A stretch of 64,000 nt of DNA from Ciborinia camelliae (lineage: Eukaryota; Ascomycota; Leotiomycetes; Helotiales; Sclerotiniaceae). Shown piece by piece: positions 10,334-20,617 of the stretch. A program made the translations under genes and the position numbers. The stretch's first letter is position 1, and each line of letters opens with the position of its first letter. The stretch is from positions 130,673 through 194,672 of the forward strand of contig JANPYM010000013.1 in NCBI GenBank assembly GCA_025890175.1. The letters run 5' to 3'. The notes under the pieces were generated by a model. That model made no database searches and was not told the origin of the DNA. It saw only the letters and a list, made by a program, of their open reading frames with translations.

Positions 10334-11755
10334 AGTGACGAGGTTTTGATGATGAAGATATCAATTGAGGTCATTCCTCAATAGATTAAATGATGGAAAA
10401 CCAGACAGTAAAGAGTGTTCCAAGGAAATACTTGTGGTAATGACTCAACAAGGGAAAGGCTGGCAAGCTTGATACACGATACACGATATACGAGATTAAA
10501 AAAGGTAAAATGCAAGGGCGCGGCGTAAGATGCAATACTGATAAAGAAGAAAATCCTAGCAGGTGTGGAAAGCTCTTCCCATGCCCGTTTTCCCGTTTGC
10601 AAGCAGATAAGAATTGAAAACAATATCAAACAGAACAAGGCAATGAATCTAGCTTGAAAGGCAAACAGTAGAAAGTCGGTAAAGAGAGAAACGACTTACG
10701 TGAGAGGGTTTTCATCATTTCAAAAGTGGTTTCTGTGCATATTATTGTATGATTGTAGACTTTAATCGTGTTGTTGAGGGGACGAGCTGAGCTGATGTTC
10801 GTGGGTAGAGGAATGCGGGTTAGAATTCTGAATTTCCGGAGCAACCATAGGCCCGGTCGTCAGAATTTACCCATTAGAGACTAGCGCCATTGGAAAAAGC
10901 GGCATAGCTTCCTTGAAGTTTAGCTAGGGAAGCGAAAACAATACAGTATTTATACGCCTTTCTCAGATATTATAAAATCTATGGGCGATGCTTTCATGTA
11001 TCTATCATCATATGATAAAAAGGTTACCAAAGGCAATCAAGTCTTCAAGTATATTCATGGATCGCCCTCCCGTTTTTTCATTTCTTGATGCCCGAACGGG
11101 TCCAAACATCCGCATTATCATCCCCCAGCCCTGTAACCGAACCCGAGCCGTCTAAGGGGTCGGCCCCGTCCGAAAAATGCCGATTCCGCTTAAATTCGGC
11201 CTAGACTTCATCTTCGTCTTCACTTTCCCTTTCCTATCTTCCGCTCTAGACCAATAGGATTTTGTAGTATCCGGACCCTTACTTTTTCCAATTCAAAACA
11301 TTTCTTTTCGTTTTTAGCTAAAAGCCTTGCAACCTGAGCCTTCTCGATAGAAGATGTTAGACTACCACTGATATCACATCTGTCGATTGTTTCATCAATT
11401 TATTAGTGTTTGTTGATCTCTTGCCATTGATGTCTGGCTACAAGTTTCCATGAAGCAATGACAAGAAAAAAACATACCGGGATCCTCCTGCAGTTATTTC
11501 CAATGTAAATTGTTTATCAATGGCAAGCTTCACAGCCAAATCTTACAGTATGACAATAGGGTCTCGAGAAATGGGATTAAAGAGTTTTATTACTAAACTT
11601 TTTTAAGAACAGTCCGACATTACCCCTCTCCCTACCATCCAAAACACCTTGACTTCGAATTATTCGACCAACAATCCGGGTGAAACTCCTCAGCGGTGCA
11701 TGGTAGCTGTGTGTACCAGCCAAATGGTTGGAAACGAAAATCCCATCGTTCTAAA
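10334..11755. other. Intergenic region without supported gene
   Basis: About 1.4 kb containing the presumed promoter of the RTA1-like gene. Open frames near 10378-10844 on the minus strand have no recognisable content. A moderately GC-rich patch runs around 11090-11240. Nothing else stands out. Confidence 0.55.
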
Positions 11756-12679
11756 CTATTGCAGACTGAGTTGGCCAGAAGACACTGATGGTAGATAGAT
11801 ATCCGAGGACTTTTGCTCGGTCAACCTCTCTCCCAAGTCGAACAATTTGGGATCGATATTTGGACTCGCCACCTCAAAATCAGCCTCGTTGAAGATGGCA
11901 GCAGAAAATGTATGACTAAACTCAACGACCGATCTTTCCTGATTCGTTTCAAACATAAAGTTGTAGGATCGAAGAACTGTGGTTCTGTCAGAACCAGACA
12001 TGGTAAGAAATGTGGGCGGGAAACTCACCAGGTCGAAGACTAATACCGGTATCCCTCATGTAAGTGATTAGCACCCAAAATCTTTTGGCCGAGGGACTCG
12101 TATCCCTTGATAGTGTGAAGGTCTCGGCAATTGCCTTAGCAGTTCCCTCCAATCTTGCTGATACGCCTTCTGGGTATGTGAAGCTAGTTAAAAGCTTATA
12201 AATCTCGTCTTGGTAAAGAGCCTTGTCTTGATGATAGCTCTCAATCGGAAGATCTTTTGGTGATCGACTTGATTGGCCCTCCGCTGCTAGCCTTGAAAAG
12301 TTGGTAAGTTTCTATTCCTCTCTAGTCAAATGATACAGACTTACCACGGTGTTTTTTGAAACAAAAATTCGAAGAGTCTTACTCGATACGAACTACGAGT
12401 GAAGCCGGACTCCAATGAAGTATCCCCAGGCAATTCTTCCCCTTTGACCTTATCATACACGGTTCGTTCTACCCTAGAGAAAGAATAATAGTTGTTGGAA
12501 TTGAGGTTTGATAGAGTACGCTCACTCTGATCCTTGGAGATCTGATTGACGAAGAACACAGATTGAACATCGTTGTCACTCAATGCTTGCTTGACGGCTT
12601 CCTCGGTTTCTCTGTCTGCGCTTACTCTAATATCAGAGAGCAACATCGACGGGATTTCTGGCTCTAATTGAATGCTCAT
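11756..12679 (-). CDS. Uncharacterised protein, paralogue A of a divergent pair
   Basis: Three exons, 12679-12345, 12291-12029 and 11976-11756, give 272 aa. Introns of 53 bp (phase 2, splitting the Trp of TPW-LA) and 52 bp (phase 1) have consensus GTAAGT and GTGAGT donors. The gene at 14001-14963 has the same two introns at the same places and phases, and matching blocks around them (KTPW-LA; SLRPVLRS versus IRSFIRTS; AAIFNEADFE versus IAYNEYEAQF), so the two are paralogues. No signal peptide, membrane helix or known motif is visible. Exon 2 looks helical; exon 3 starts with beta-like alternating residues. I do not recognise the family. The second intron acceptor is the further CAG, because the nearer one breaks the frame. 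Confidence 0.72.
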
Positions 12680-14000
12680 ATTGAAGAATTCTTTAATAGC
12701 GAGTGTGTTTATAGAGGTGTATTGAAGAATTTGTTAAAGGCTGATGAAATACTGATTCCTATTGGAAATTGGTCTACTTATGTTGAAACTTTTGTAATTT
12801 CAGGCCGGGTCATCAATCATCACCTTTCTGCACTGTAGTCAGCTAATCTCATATCCGAGCTGTTGAGTTGGCTACACGATCACCGATGTCAGTTTGGCTT
12901 GGATGCACGATCACCGATATCATTATGGCTTCAAATCTCGGCAGTTCCACCATCAACGGTGACAGGACTTACGTGGTCAAAAGGCTGATGTATTGCAGAT
13001 CACAATGCGGACCAACCCGTCTCTTAGAAGAGGGGTGTATACTGTCACATTAATGATGCCCAAATGATTAACGCCACTTACACAATACCGCTTTATGCCA
13101 ATGGCTGTATCATATTCATATGTCCATAAAAACCAAACGGATCATAACATTTAATAAACGAAGGTTTCACGCTATTCCACAATACAACATTACCCCTCTT
13201 TATGCAAATAATTTTTCGCATGTATTAATTACCGTTGATTAATAAACGCTTCTTGGTGTTTTATGTGTAGCATTGCGGCTTAATCTGAACACGGATTTCA
13301 GCTTAGATCTTAGTACCACATCGATGATGATCAAATGAACCTTCGCTTAAAAGATGCAGGTTTAACGCAACTTAACGCCTATTTATGCAAGGGCTTCTCA
13401 ATGTTTCACAGTGCAGCATCAAAATCTAATCCCTCTGTATGCAAATAAATTTTTGTTTGTATTGATTAACGTTGATCAATGGACGCTTTTTAACCTTTTA
13501 CATGTAACATTACAGAAATGGATTTCAGCTTATATGATACCATCACATCGATGCAAATGAACTTTTGCCTAAACAATGCAGGTTTGATGCAATTCTCAAA
13601 ACCTCCTTATGCAATGGAACTTTTGTTTATATTATACTATTACGTTAAAACCAGCTTCTCGTGCTGCATTGCAGCCCAACCCCTCTTTCTAAAGGTGCAT
13701 TTCAGCTTGTATCATACTACCACAAATGAACACCCGCCTGAGAGATCTTCTACCCCTCCATGCACTACTCTACTGAGCGCAAGTGTGACCTTCGGATGTA
13801 TGGTCCCGAGGGAGCATCCCCACTGGGGTATCTCTAGATGCGGTGAGGCTCACCGGTTCTCCTTTCATCGGATGGCACATCGAATGCAGAATATAAAAGA
13901 TGCCATGTCCAGCTTCCAAGTTGCTATTTTCAAAACCGCAATAGTTTCATTACCTCCCTCATATAAATCCATTTCATAGACCAATTCAAACACCATCACC
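12680..14000. promoter_or_regulatory. Shared divergent promoter region of the paralogue pair
   Basis: Both paralogues start outward from this 1.3-kb stretch. It carries a twice-repeated CACGATCACCGAT motif near 12873-12920, the diverged tandem repeat described separately, and a TATAAA at about 13962, some 39 bp before the ATG of the right-hand gene. A 153-codon open frame at 13518-13979 is embedded in the repeat and is not considered a gene. Confidence 0.5.
13164..13740. repeat. Diverged tandem repeat, unit about 225-237 bp, 2.5 copies
   Basis: Copy A is about 13164-13400, copy B about 13401-13625, and a shortened copy C about 13626-13740. Shared blocks in order are: TATGCAAATAA (13201 and 13438), CGTTGATYAATRRACGCTT, GGATTTCAGCTT (13293 and 13520; a GCATTTCAGCTT variant in copy C), CCACATCGATG, AAATGAAC, and ATGCAGGTTT (13354 and 13576). 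Many differences between copies are transitions. The array lies directly upstream of paralogue B. Confidence 0.7.
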
Positions 14001-14963
14001 ATGTCTTCCACGACTCTTACCGTAAATGGACCCATCATCCTTCCTGTGCCTCCCTTGCACTTGGGTAATATGCCCTTTGCCGGGGAAGGAGACCCAGAAG
14101 AGACCCTCGAAAAGGCCAAGAAAGATCGGGAAGTTGCCAGTGCCGCTCAATACATCAACTTTCCTAAGGATATCCCCGAAGAAGCTCGTGAGCTTTTGGT
14201 CCAATATGAGAAAGCAATCTTGAGCTACCGAAGCTGGGCTAGTCTCAGGTGGTGGAATACCACCTATGCAAGTGGTTCTGTGCCTCAGGACGGATCCGTG
14301 GAATCGGCCGCGAAGAGGGTTGGTTACTGCGCTCAAGTGGCTGAATATGATATGAAGAACACTCCCTGGTGAGCAGAATCCATTTCACGGCCAGTATGAT
14401 GGTACAAGTTCAGTTCTAATTGAATCAATCAGGCTTGCAATGTCGAAGAGTGAAATCAAGAACAAGACCATTAGCACTTCAACTCGCACGTTTCACGCCG
14501 TCCTCGTCGACGCCATCCTAGATGGGTTCGTCTCTTTACCCACCAGTGCATATGACGTTCTGGAGAATGTCTTCAGGGTCCTGACTACCGCCGTTGAGAC
14601 CCGGTCCAAAGTCAGCGACAACATTCAACAATACATAATCTCGGAGCGCTACGAATACTCACCAGTAACGAAAACTATTAGGTCGTGTAAGTTTCATAAC
14701 CCCCTCCCTGGCTTATATTAGCGGTGGGCTAACTTGTATAAATAGTTATACGCACCTCCATGTTCGAAATTACTCAAGAGATGGTCGAAGTACATAGAAA
14801 GAAAAGTTCTTCGACCACTATCAATGTGGCCATCGCGTACAACGAATACGAGGCCCAGTTTAACATGGATGATTGGGCGGTTGCTTCTGACTTAATCGAG
14901 GAGTGGAAGAAGAAGCAGATGGAGGACTATGTTGAAGATGACACTATTGAGGTTCCTTTCTGA
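14001..14963 (+). CDS. Uncharacterised protein, paralogue B of a divergent pair
   Basis: Three exons, 14001-14368, 14433-14686 and 14746-14963, give 279 aa. Intron 1 (64 bp, phase 2) splits the Trp codon of NTPW-LA and intron 2 (59 bp, phase 1) falls just before the FIRTSMFEI block, exactly as in paralogue A at 11756-12679. The N-terminus is proline-rich; residues 30-60 and exon 2 look helical; exon 3 begins with beta-like residues and ends in an acidic tail (EDYVEDDTIEVPF). No signal peptide, transmembrane segment or known catalytic motif is seen. A TATAAA lies about 39 bp upstream. I cannot assign a function. The paired arrangement and preserved introns argue that both copies are, or recently were, functional. 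Confidence 0.78.
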
Positions 14964-15507
14964 TGATATGAACGGAAGATATTACCCGCAAGGATTGCGA
15001 ATGATGATAAGTCATATCATGTTAGGTCTGAAGCAATCGTGAACTCCGTTTGGAATTCGGTCAATTACTGGAACTTTCCTTTCCTCACTCTCACTCATTA
15101 TTATTTATCGCATTTAGTTGGAATTGGCAATGATTCATAATTTCCAAAAGTTGTCTCAATTTGAACACTTGAACATAGTGATTGTATTGATTTTCTTGGG
15201 CGAGCCTCAATGACACGAATCCGCCTTATGTTACCAGGCACTTCCACGTGATACCAATTTAACAAGGCGTCATAATGTATTGAAAAGTTCCCGTGGAGGA
15301 GAAGCAGGATATCGTGATTGTGGCGAAGTTGCATATCCTAGATATGTATGTACACCATGATATGGCGAAAAAGATGGCTTATACAAGCGTCTCATTGGAC
15401 ATTCAAAGTCCTCAAATTGTACTCATCACAGATTATTAGCCTCTCGCCAGAATAAAAAACATAATCGATAATATTATTGTTTCATTGTTCCGAGTTGAAC
15501 TGAACTC
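14964..15507. other. Convergent intergenic region
   Basis: About 540 bp between paralogue B and the stop of the MYND/ORF3-like gene. No coding signal or repeat was recognised. Confidence 0.55.
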
Positions 15508-16412
15508 TCAAACTAAGGTACTGCTGCTAGGGATGGTACCACATATAGAAGTCCAGAGCTGGCTCAGAGCTTTGTTGATAGCTTTGCAGTCTCTGTTATC
15601 GGAAACATCTGGTAGCTCGCAAAAAGAAATCAACTCCTTTTCTTCTACCGTGGGTTCGGAAGCTTCATATGCAAGCCATAAAATCTTAGTACATTGGTTT
15701 CCTGCTAGACCCCGCATGCATCGAGTAGCACCACTCCACAAAGCCACAAATTGGGAAGTTGGAGCTTCCCTTTCCAACAACAAGATTACACAATCACGCA
15801 ATGAACCGCCGTTTTCGTAAATGATTTCCACTTTTTTATTCCGATTCGGTGGATAATTGTCCAAAACTTCAAAAAGCTTTAAGTTACGAATCAATGAGGA
15901 AGCAACAGTGCCAGTAGGTAAACGCCTATCCTCATACAGCATTCTGAGAGGGTTCATAAGGGGCCCAGATATGCTAAGCGTTTCCCACTCGTAGAATGTA
16001 AACTTGCAATCCCGGTTGAAATTAGAGCTGCCAATAGAAGAAAAGGCGATGTTGAGTGCACAATGAAATTCTTCGAAGGTTGCGATCGCGGGACAGGACA
16101 GAATACGACTAGATCGACGATCATCGCCTTCTATAGGAAGCATATCGATGCTCAGAATATAATTAAGGCGCTCTTGCATGTCAATTTATGCTTTGGCCAA
16201 TGAAGTTCTGTGCATATGGTATCTAACGGGTTTAGTTAAAGCGATTGATTCGTGAACAGGAAAAACATACCGCAATACACCTGAGACTGGCATCCCTTAC
16301 AATAAACACCACCGCACTGTTCAAGTCGACGTGAGCAGCTAGAGAGTCCACATTTAAGCTGATCGATGCTTTCCTCCCAGGCTGTCCAAAGAAATCCGTC
16401 GAGCACGCTGCT
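15508..16412 (-). CDS. MYND zinc finger plus plasmid pRiA4b ORF3-like protein, frame broken between domains
   Basis: An exon at 16412-16271 starts after a CACTAG acceptor and encodes KCGLSSC...CKGC...VYC. A 48-bp intron (16223-16270) joins it to DTICTELHWPKHKLTC, completing a MYND finger (metal ligands in CKGC, YC, C, HxxxHxxxC), a protein-protein interaction module. That frame stops at TGA after about twelve more residues. The following 223-aa frame (16179-15508, starting MQERLNYIL) resembles the pRiA4b ORF3-like/MM3350 domain: strand YILSIDMLPIEG, FEEFHCALNIAFS, then KVEIIYENGG and CMRGLAGNQC. It lies one frame off. The fusion of these two domains is known to me in fungi, so a frameshift is likely. 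The upstream exon with the start codon was not found. Pseudogene, sequencing error or two short products are all possible. Confidence 0.55.
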
Positions 16413-16879
16413 CTAGTGGTATTATTATTACTGGTTCAAAACAAATAAAGCCGGGCCCGAAACTTTGAATCGATAGCAACTGAAGCAATATTCGTTTGTA
16501 TAGTAAGTTCAAGTTCAAGTTGTTATAATAATTGAAGAAACCGGGGCGGGGAATCGATTTAGGTGAAGAAGATTTAATCCTCCAAGGAAAGAACCAATGA
16601 CCAAAAATGTCTTTCTCATTTTGGAAGACGAAGAAAAATGCTCCTTCCAAGAAAGTGAGACAGGTAGTCACTATCTAGCCACTGTGGAAGCTGCTCTAGG
16701 CTTTTGTCCGGCAAAAGTGCGTAGAATGACGACTCGTATATACACTCCTGCGGCAAGAGGTAAATTCCAAAATCCAGGCCGAGTGAGAAATGTTGATGAA
16801 CCATTGAACCTCCGTGCTGACAAGTTTCTATCCAACATAACCTGGAATTCAGAATTCCATAGTTGTGTGGTCCTTTCCC

Positions 16880-17368
16880 CTAGCCCATGCTCAAGCATCT
16901 TTTTCTCTCAACCCTCTTCTTCCAATGCACATTATTGAAATGCCAAGCCAAATCCTCAACTCCATATTCTCCAACAAACTCCCTACCACATTCTGGACAC
17001 TCCAGTTCCTCCTTCTCCAAGATCTTGTCCATTTGTACTGACGCACAAGGACTATGCATTCGCAAGGGTATTTCCACCGTAATCACAAAATTCGACGTAT
17101 CGATTTTCACCTCAACCATAGAATCTTCGTCGCTCGAGATCGACATTGCAAAAACAAGAGCAAAGTCTTTGGGAGGATTGTAGAAACTCTTGACACGACG
17201 TAAAGTGGGTGTATAACTATCTCCGGAGTTACCGCGCTGAGATTTAATGTACAGTTGATGCAGTGAAGAACAAGGCGATGCCCTCCTGAGCTCCTTGAAA
17301 CCCATGTTAGTGTCATGATTTTGGTATTGTGTCTTGGTCGTCGCAAAATGGTTGACTCTCGAAATCAT
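16880..17368 (-). CDS. Small C2H2-like zinc finger protein
   Basis: Single-exon frame of 162 aa. Near the C-terminus it has CPEC followed by fifteen residues and HFNNVH, a C-X2-C-X15-H-X4-H arrangement fitting a single C2H2 finger, then a basic tail (KKRVERKR). The N-terminal two thirds are low in recognisable motifs, with Ser-rich and beta-like stretches. A second Met at residue 22 is an alternative start. The role could be nucleic-acid or protein binding; nothing in the context decides it. Confidence 0.5.
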   Translation of the reverse strand: MISRVNHFATTKTQYQNHDTNMGFKELRRASPCSSLHQLYIKSQRGNSGDSYTPTLRRVKSFYNPPKDFALVFAMSISSDEDSMVEVKIDTSNFVITVEIPLRMHSPCASVQMDKILEKEELECPECGREFVGEYGVEDLAWHFNNVHWKKRVERKRCLSMG

Positions 17369-18172
17369 ACCCGTAGGATGAGTGGATTGTCAAGAAGGTG
17401 AATCATTTGCGGGGAAAATATCTGAATAAGTCCCGTGCATTATTTGTTCGTCTGATGTTCTTTCCCCCCACTTCTGAACCCGAGGGCGGACATCATGGAA
17501 TATAAGAGTTGTATCCATCATGATACTGCATTTTTTGCGAGCCGAAAAAAATTCATGGACTCAGGGAATTTGTTGCACTGTTTCAGTTTTCTAAACATTT
17601 TTCTTGCATGGGAATGCTGTTTATATACGTGGTCCACTCGCTAAAGAAGGGGGTCCCAGTGAGTACATGGTAATTGTGCCAAGGCGATAATGACCAATAA
17701 TGGCTTGGGGATCAAGCCTTTGATTGGCTCGCATTGAAATATGAATTATTTGCATGCTGTACAGTTAACAACACACGGGTCTAAGTTTCAGTAACATTCA
17801 CATTGATTTTGTTCGCCTCACGATTGTTCTCCGATTCCCTCTTTGTATACTTGATGGTTGCCAATAGCTAATGATCAGTTCATCACATATGAGACACAAA
17901 CTTCACACTGTATTATGTTCATATCATGTATAGAGCTCGAATTAGTGAGCATGGTATGTATGTAGGTATGTACATTTGACCACTTCATTTGAGTATTACT
18001 TAGGCCGACCCACCGATCCTCATGTTCTCCGTGTTATGCTGTTCCAATGCCCGCCTCCCCGCCTCCCCGCCTTTCCCGATCAAGCTTAATTAGTTGCTCC
18101 AGCTTGACAATTTATTGCGCTATTGGCGACAGTATATGGCGACAGTATAGAACCTATATCGAGCCATTATTC
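17369..18172. other. Intergenic region without supported gene
   Basis: AT-rich non-coding stretch with one short GCCTCCCC repeat (about 18048-18070). No coding signal was recognised. Confidence 0.5.
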
Positions 18173-18648
18173 TCAATTACCTCCCCATCCGGGCCACCAT
18201 CTCCATGCCCCAGCGCAACTACAAAAATTTACGCAATCAGCGCATCCTTTTTTTCCATGACCAGGGGATTCATCGAGTTCCTCTCGTGGGTTGTGCCAAA
18301 GATCGTATGCAAATTGATCACCAGCTAGCGCATGCTTCTTCTTCTTCCTAGTATGATGTTTAGCAAATATACGATATGGGGGATGATAAATGAATACTTT
18401 GACCAATGGAAATGTGGAACATGTGCGAGAATAGGACACAAGCATCCAGCAGTATCTTCCTCATGGGCTTGATCAGCTTCTCGTTGCCTCAAGAGAGGTT
18501 GCTTGCTTGATTGTGAACTTGACGACCCGTTACCATTATTCTTTGCGGGCTCTTTTGGTGGTTTCGAGTTTGCATCTTTGTTTGATTGTTTTGGGTGTTG
18601 TGGTTGATAGAGCATTTGGGCTTCGGCTTCAGCAATTTCTGTAGTGGA
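18173..18648 (-). CDS. Possible small spliced gene, partial
   Basis: An open stretch begins after a CACTACAG acceptor near 18649 with IAEAEAQMLYQPQHPKQSN and runs through a Ser/Asn/Lys-rich segment. A proposed 50-bp intron (18348-18397, GTATTC donor, GCTAAAC branch point, ACTAG acceptor) joins it in frame to a Lys-rich exon ending with GCADCVNFCSCAG and a Trp-rich tail. Composition looks protein-like and the branch point is good, but the donor is weak and the first exon is not identified. I do not recognise the protein, and it may not be a gene. Confidence 0.25.
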
Positions 18649-19638
18649 ATATGAAAGTACCTTAACTTTTAAAGTTTGCTAATGATCGTATGCATAGTAT
18701 GTAGAGTATCCTGAAATTCTGGAAGCTATTTATGTAGCTCCAGGACGGTAGTGGCCGTACTATATAGGATTCAATCAAGGCCGTACTTCAATCTTGATCT
18801 CTGAATCGTCCATCGCAATTATGTGTTCGCGTACTCATGGTCTCAGACGGAAACGAGAGTATAAAGAGTGATTCGATTTCTCGAACTCTAAGTCTCATAA
18901 AAAAACATCATAAATGTCAGGTTTCATCTCCGTTCAGGAATTCGATGATCTGTGACAATCTCTATCTTGCAGCCAATTCTGCCATCGAACCTTCTCTTTG
19001 TCTTTGCCTCCAGTATATCTCGCTTTTATCTCTCATTCGTCTCACATGTGGGATCAGGTATGGTCCATGGAGTTGTTTGGAGCTTCGCGGAAGTTCGAGT
19101 ATTCGGGGTTTGGCATACGGGTGCGAGGCACAGAAATTCGCGAGAATCAACTAGAAACCAATAAAGACATTTATCAAGTGAAGACTTCTGAGCAGTATCC
19201 CTTAAGTCCAGCGGGACAGCAATTTGTCAACCACTGATTCCATTCCGAGCAACCTTCTTCGCCGAGCGAGAATTGGCGAAGAGGAACACCCTTTTCATTC
19301 TCATGACATTGTACTCGGCCCTTGTTCAGATAGCTCCTCGCGTTCGCGCTCATGCTGTCATTGTTGGCCGCAATGCACCCAGTAGTACTTACACTCACTG
19401 CTCAGCCTTACTTTCATTATAAAGAGGCTGTAGTGACAACTAGACATGTTGGCTGCAGAGTAGGTAGCTTTAGATTTGACTACAAGTAAGATCTGGAAGA
19501 GGTCTGGCGAAACTTCCCATACTTTTGCGCACAGACCACCAATCTAACCACCAATGACGTAGCTCAAATAATCTATTTGTACGACAAAATGCTTCAAAAC
19601 CACACAAAACAAAACACCTTTCACAACTACAATTAGGT
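18649..19638. other. Intergenic region without supported gene
   Basis: Several short overlapping open frames on both strands, none with recognisable content. The promoter of the membrane-protein gene at 19639 should lie at the right end. Confidence 0.5.
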
Positions 19639-20199
19639 ATGTCACCCTCAAGAGGTATCACAGTCGAAGAGACCACGTCTCCATCTACTACACCCAAATC
19701 CCAAACCCTCACCCCAACAGAACGAACGGCTCAACTGCGCAGCTCCAGCGCCCTCACCTCCCTCACCCAAAACATCCAGTACCTCCTCTCCCCCAGTTCA
19801 GCGACGTCCCCCAAGCCCGTCCGATTCCGCACCCGCGCCCTCCTTCGTGCGCTCCACTCCATCAGCATCTTTATATTTTGGCGGGTGATCCGCTATGCGA
19901 AATATGTTGCCGTGGGTTCTGTGGTCGCGGCGTTGTCTGCTACCACGATTGGGAGTTTTGCGACGGGCATAGGATGGATTGTTGCGCCGACGGGTGTGAT
20001 GGGGGTTTTGGGGATGAGTACGCTGTGGTGGGTGGGGAAGTGGGGGTTTGGTAAGACGAAGATGGGGCGGAGATGGGAGAGGAGGGTGGAGGAGGAGGCG
20101 GAGAGGCTGGTGAGTGAAGATAGTGAGGCGAGGAAGGAACAGGTGAGGATAGATGGACAGTGGAGGGATGTTACAGGGCCGAAGGCTGTGCCGTGGTAG
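19639..20199 (+). CDS. Small membrane protein with two hydrophobic helices, conserved hypothetical type
   Basis: Single-exon frame of 186 aa. The N-terminal 75 residues are Ser/Thr/Pro-rich and likely disordered. Two hydrophobic segments follow: about residues 91-111 (VAVGSVVAALSATTIGSFATG) and 112-132 (IGWIVAPTGVMGVLGMSTLWW), rich in small residues and possibly forming a hairpin. The C-terminal part is a charged, probably helical tail (RRWERRVEEEAERL). The ORF has high GC in its coding part and a good start. Function unknown; a membrane-shaping or organelle-membrane role would be speculation. Confidence 0.65.
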   Translation: MSPSRGITVEETTSPSTTPKSQTLTPTERTAQLRSSSALTSLTQNIQYLLSPSSATSPKPVRFRTRALLRALHSISIFIFWRVIRYAKYVAVGSVVAALSATTIGSFATGIGWIVAPTGVMGVLGMSTLWWVGKWGFGKTKMGRRWERRVEEEAERLVSEDSEARKEQVRIDGQWRDVTGPKAVPW

Positions 20200-20617
20200 G
20201 GAGATGCATACACAACAGGATCTGGTGGGATATATTCAGAGTGTTTACCTACAACTCGAGCGAGAATGGGCACGAAGACGAGAATAAAGCCTAGAGGACG
20301 ACCATGCGCATCCATAAATGCACATTGTGAAATAAATTCCTCTTGTACACAAATTGTATTTATAGCTTTCTTCTCATCTATTCTATTTCAAATTTAAAAA
20401 GTTTTCCATGCCCGAACGGAAACACCAAAATATTTACATTACAAGTGGTATACAGCTCATGCCCAAGATATTCTATGTAAAATTCGAGGTTCCCATGTAA
20501 AATTCCCGAACAAGTGCCAGCCGTAACGCCTAAACGCCTTCCCAGGTGTCAGGCCCAGGATAGAAAAACTGATACCTGACCAGTTCCTATAAACCATCGT
20601 CTTTTACCTCTCATCTC
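20200..20617. other. Convergent intergenic region
   Basis: About 420 bp, presumably the 3' untranslated regions of the two flanking genes. Nothing notable was seen. Confidence 0.5.

Noticed and set aside
13518..13979. 153-codon + strand frame
   Set aside because: Lies within the diverged tandem repeat and promoter of paralogue B; not preserved between repeat copies.
16354..16938. Overlapping open frames upstream of the MYND exon
   Set aside because: They could contain the missing first exon, but no frame joins convincingly to the MYND exon and none shows a motif.
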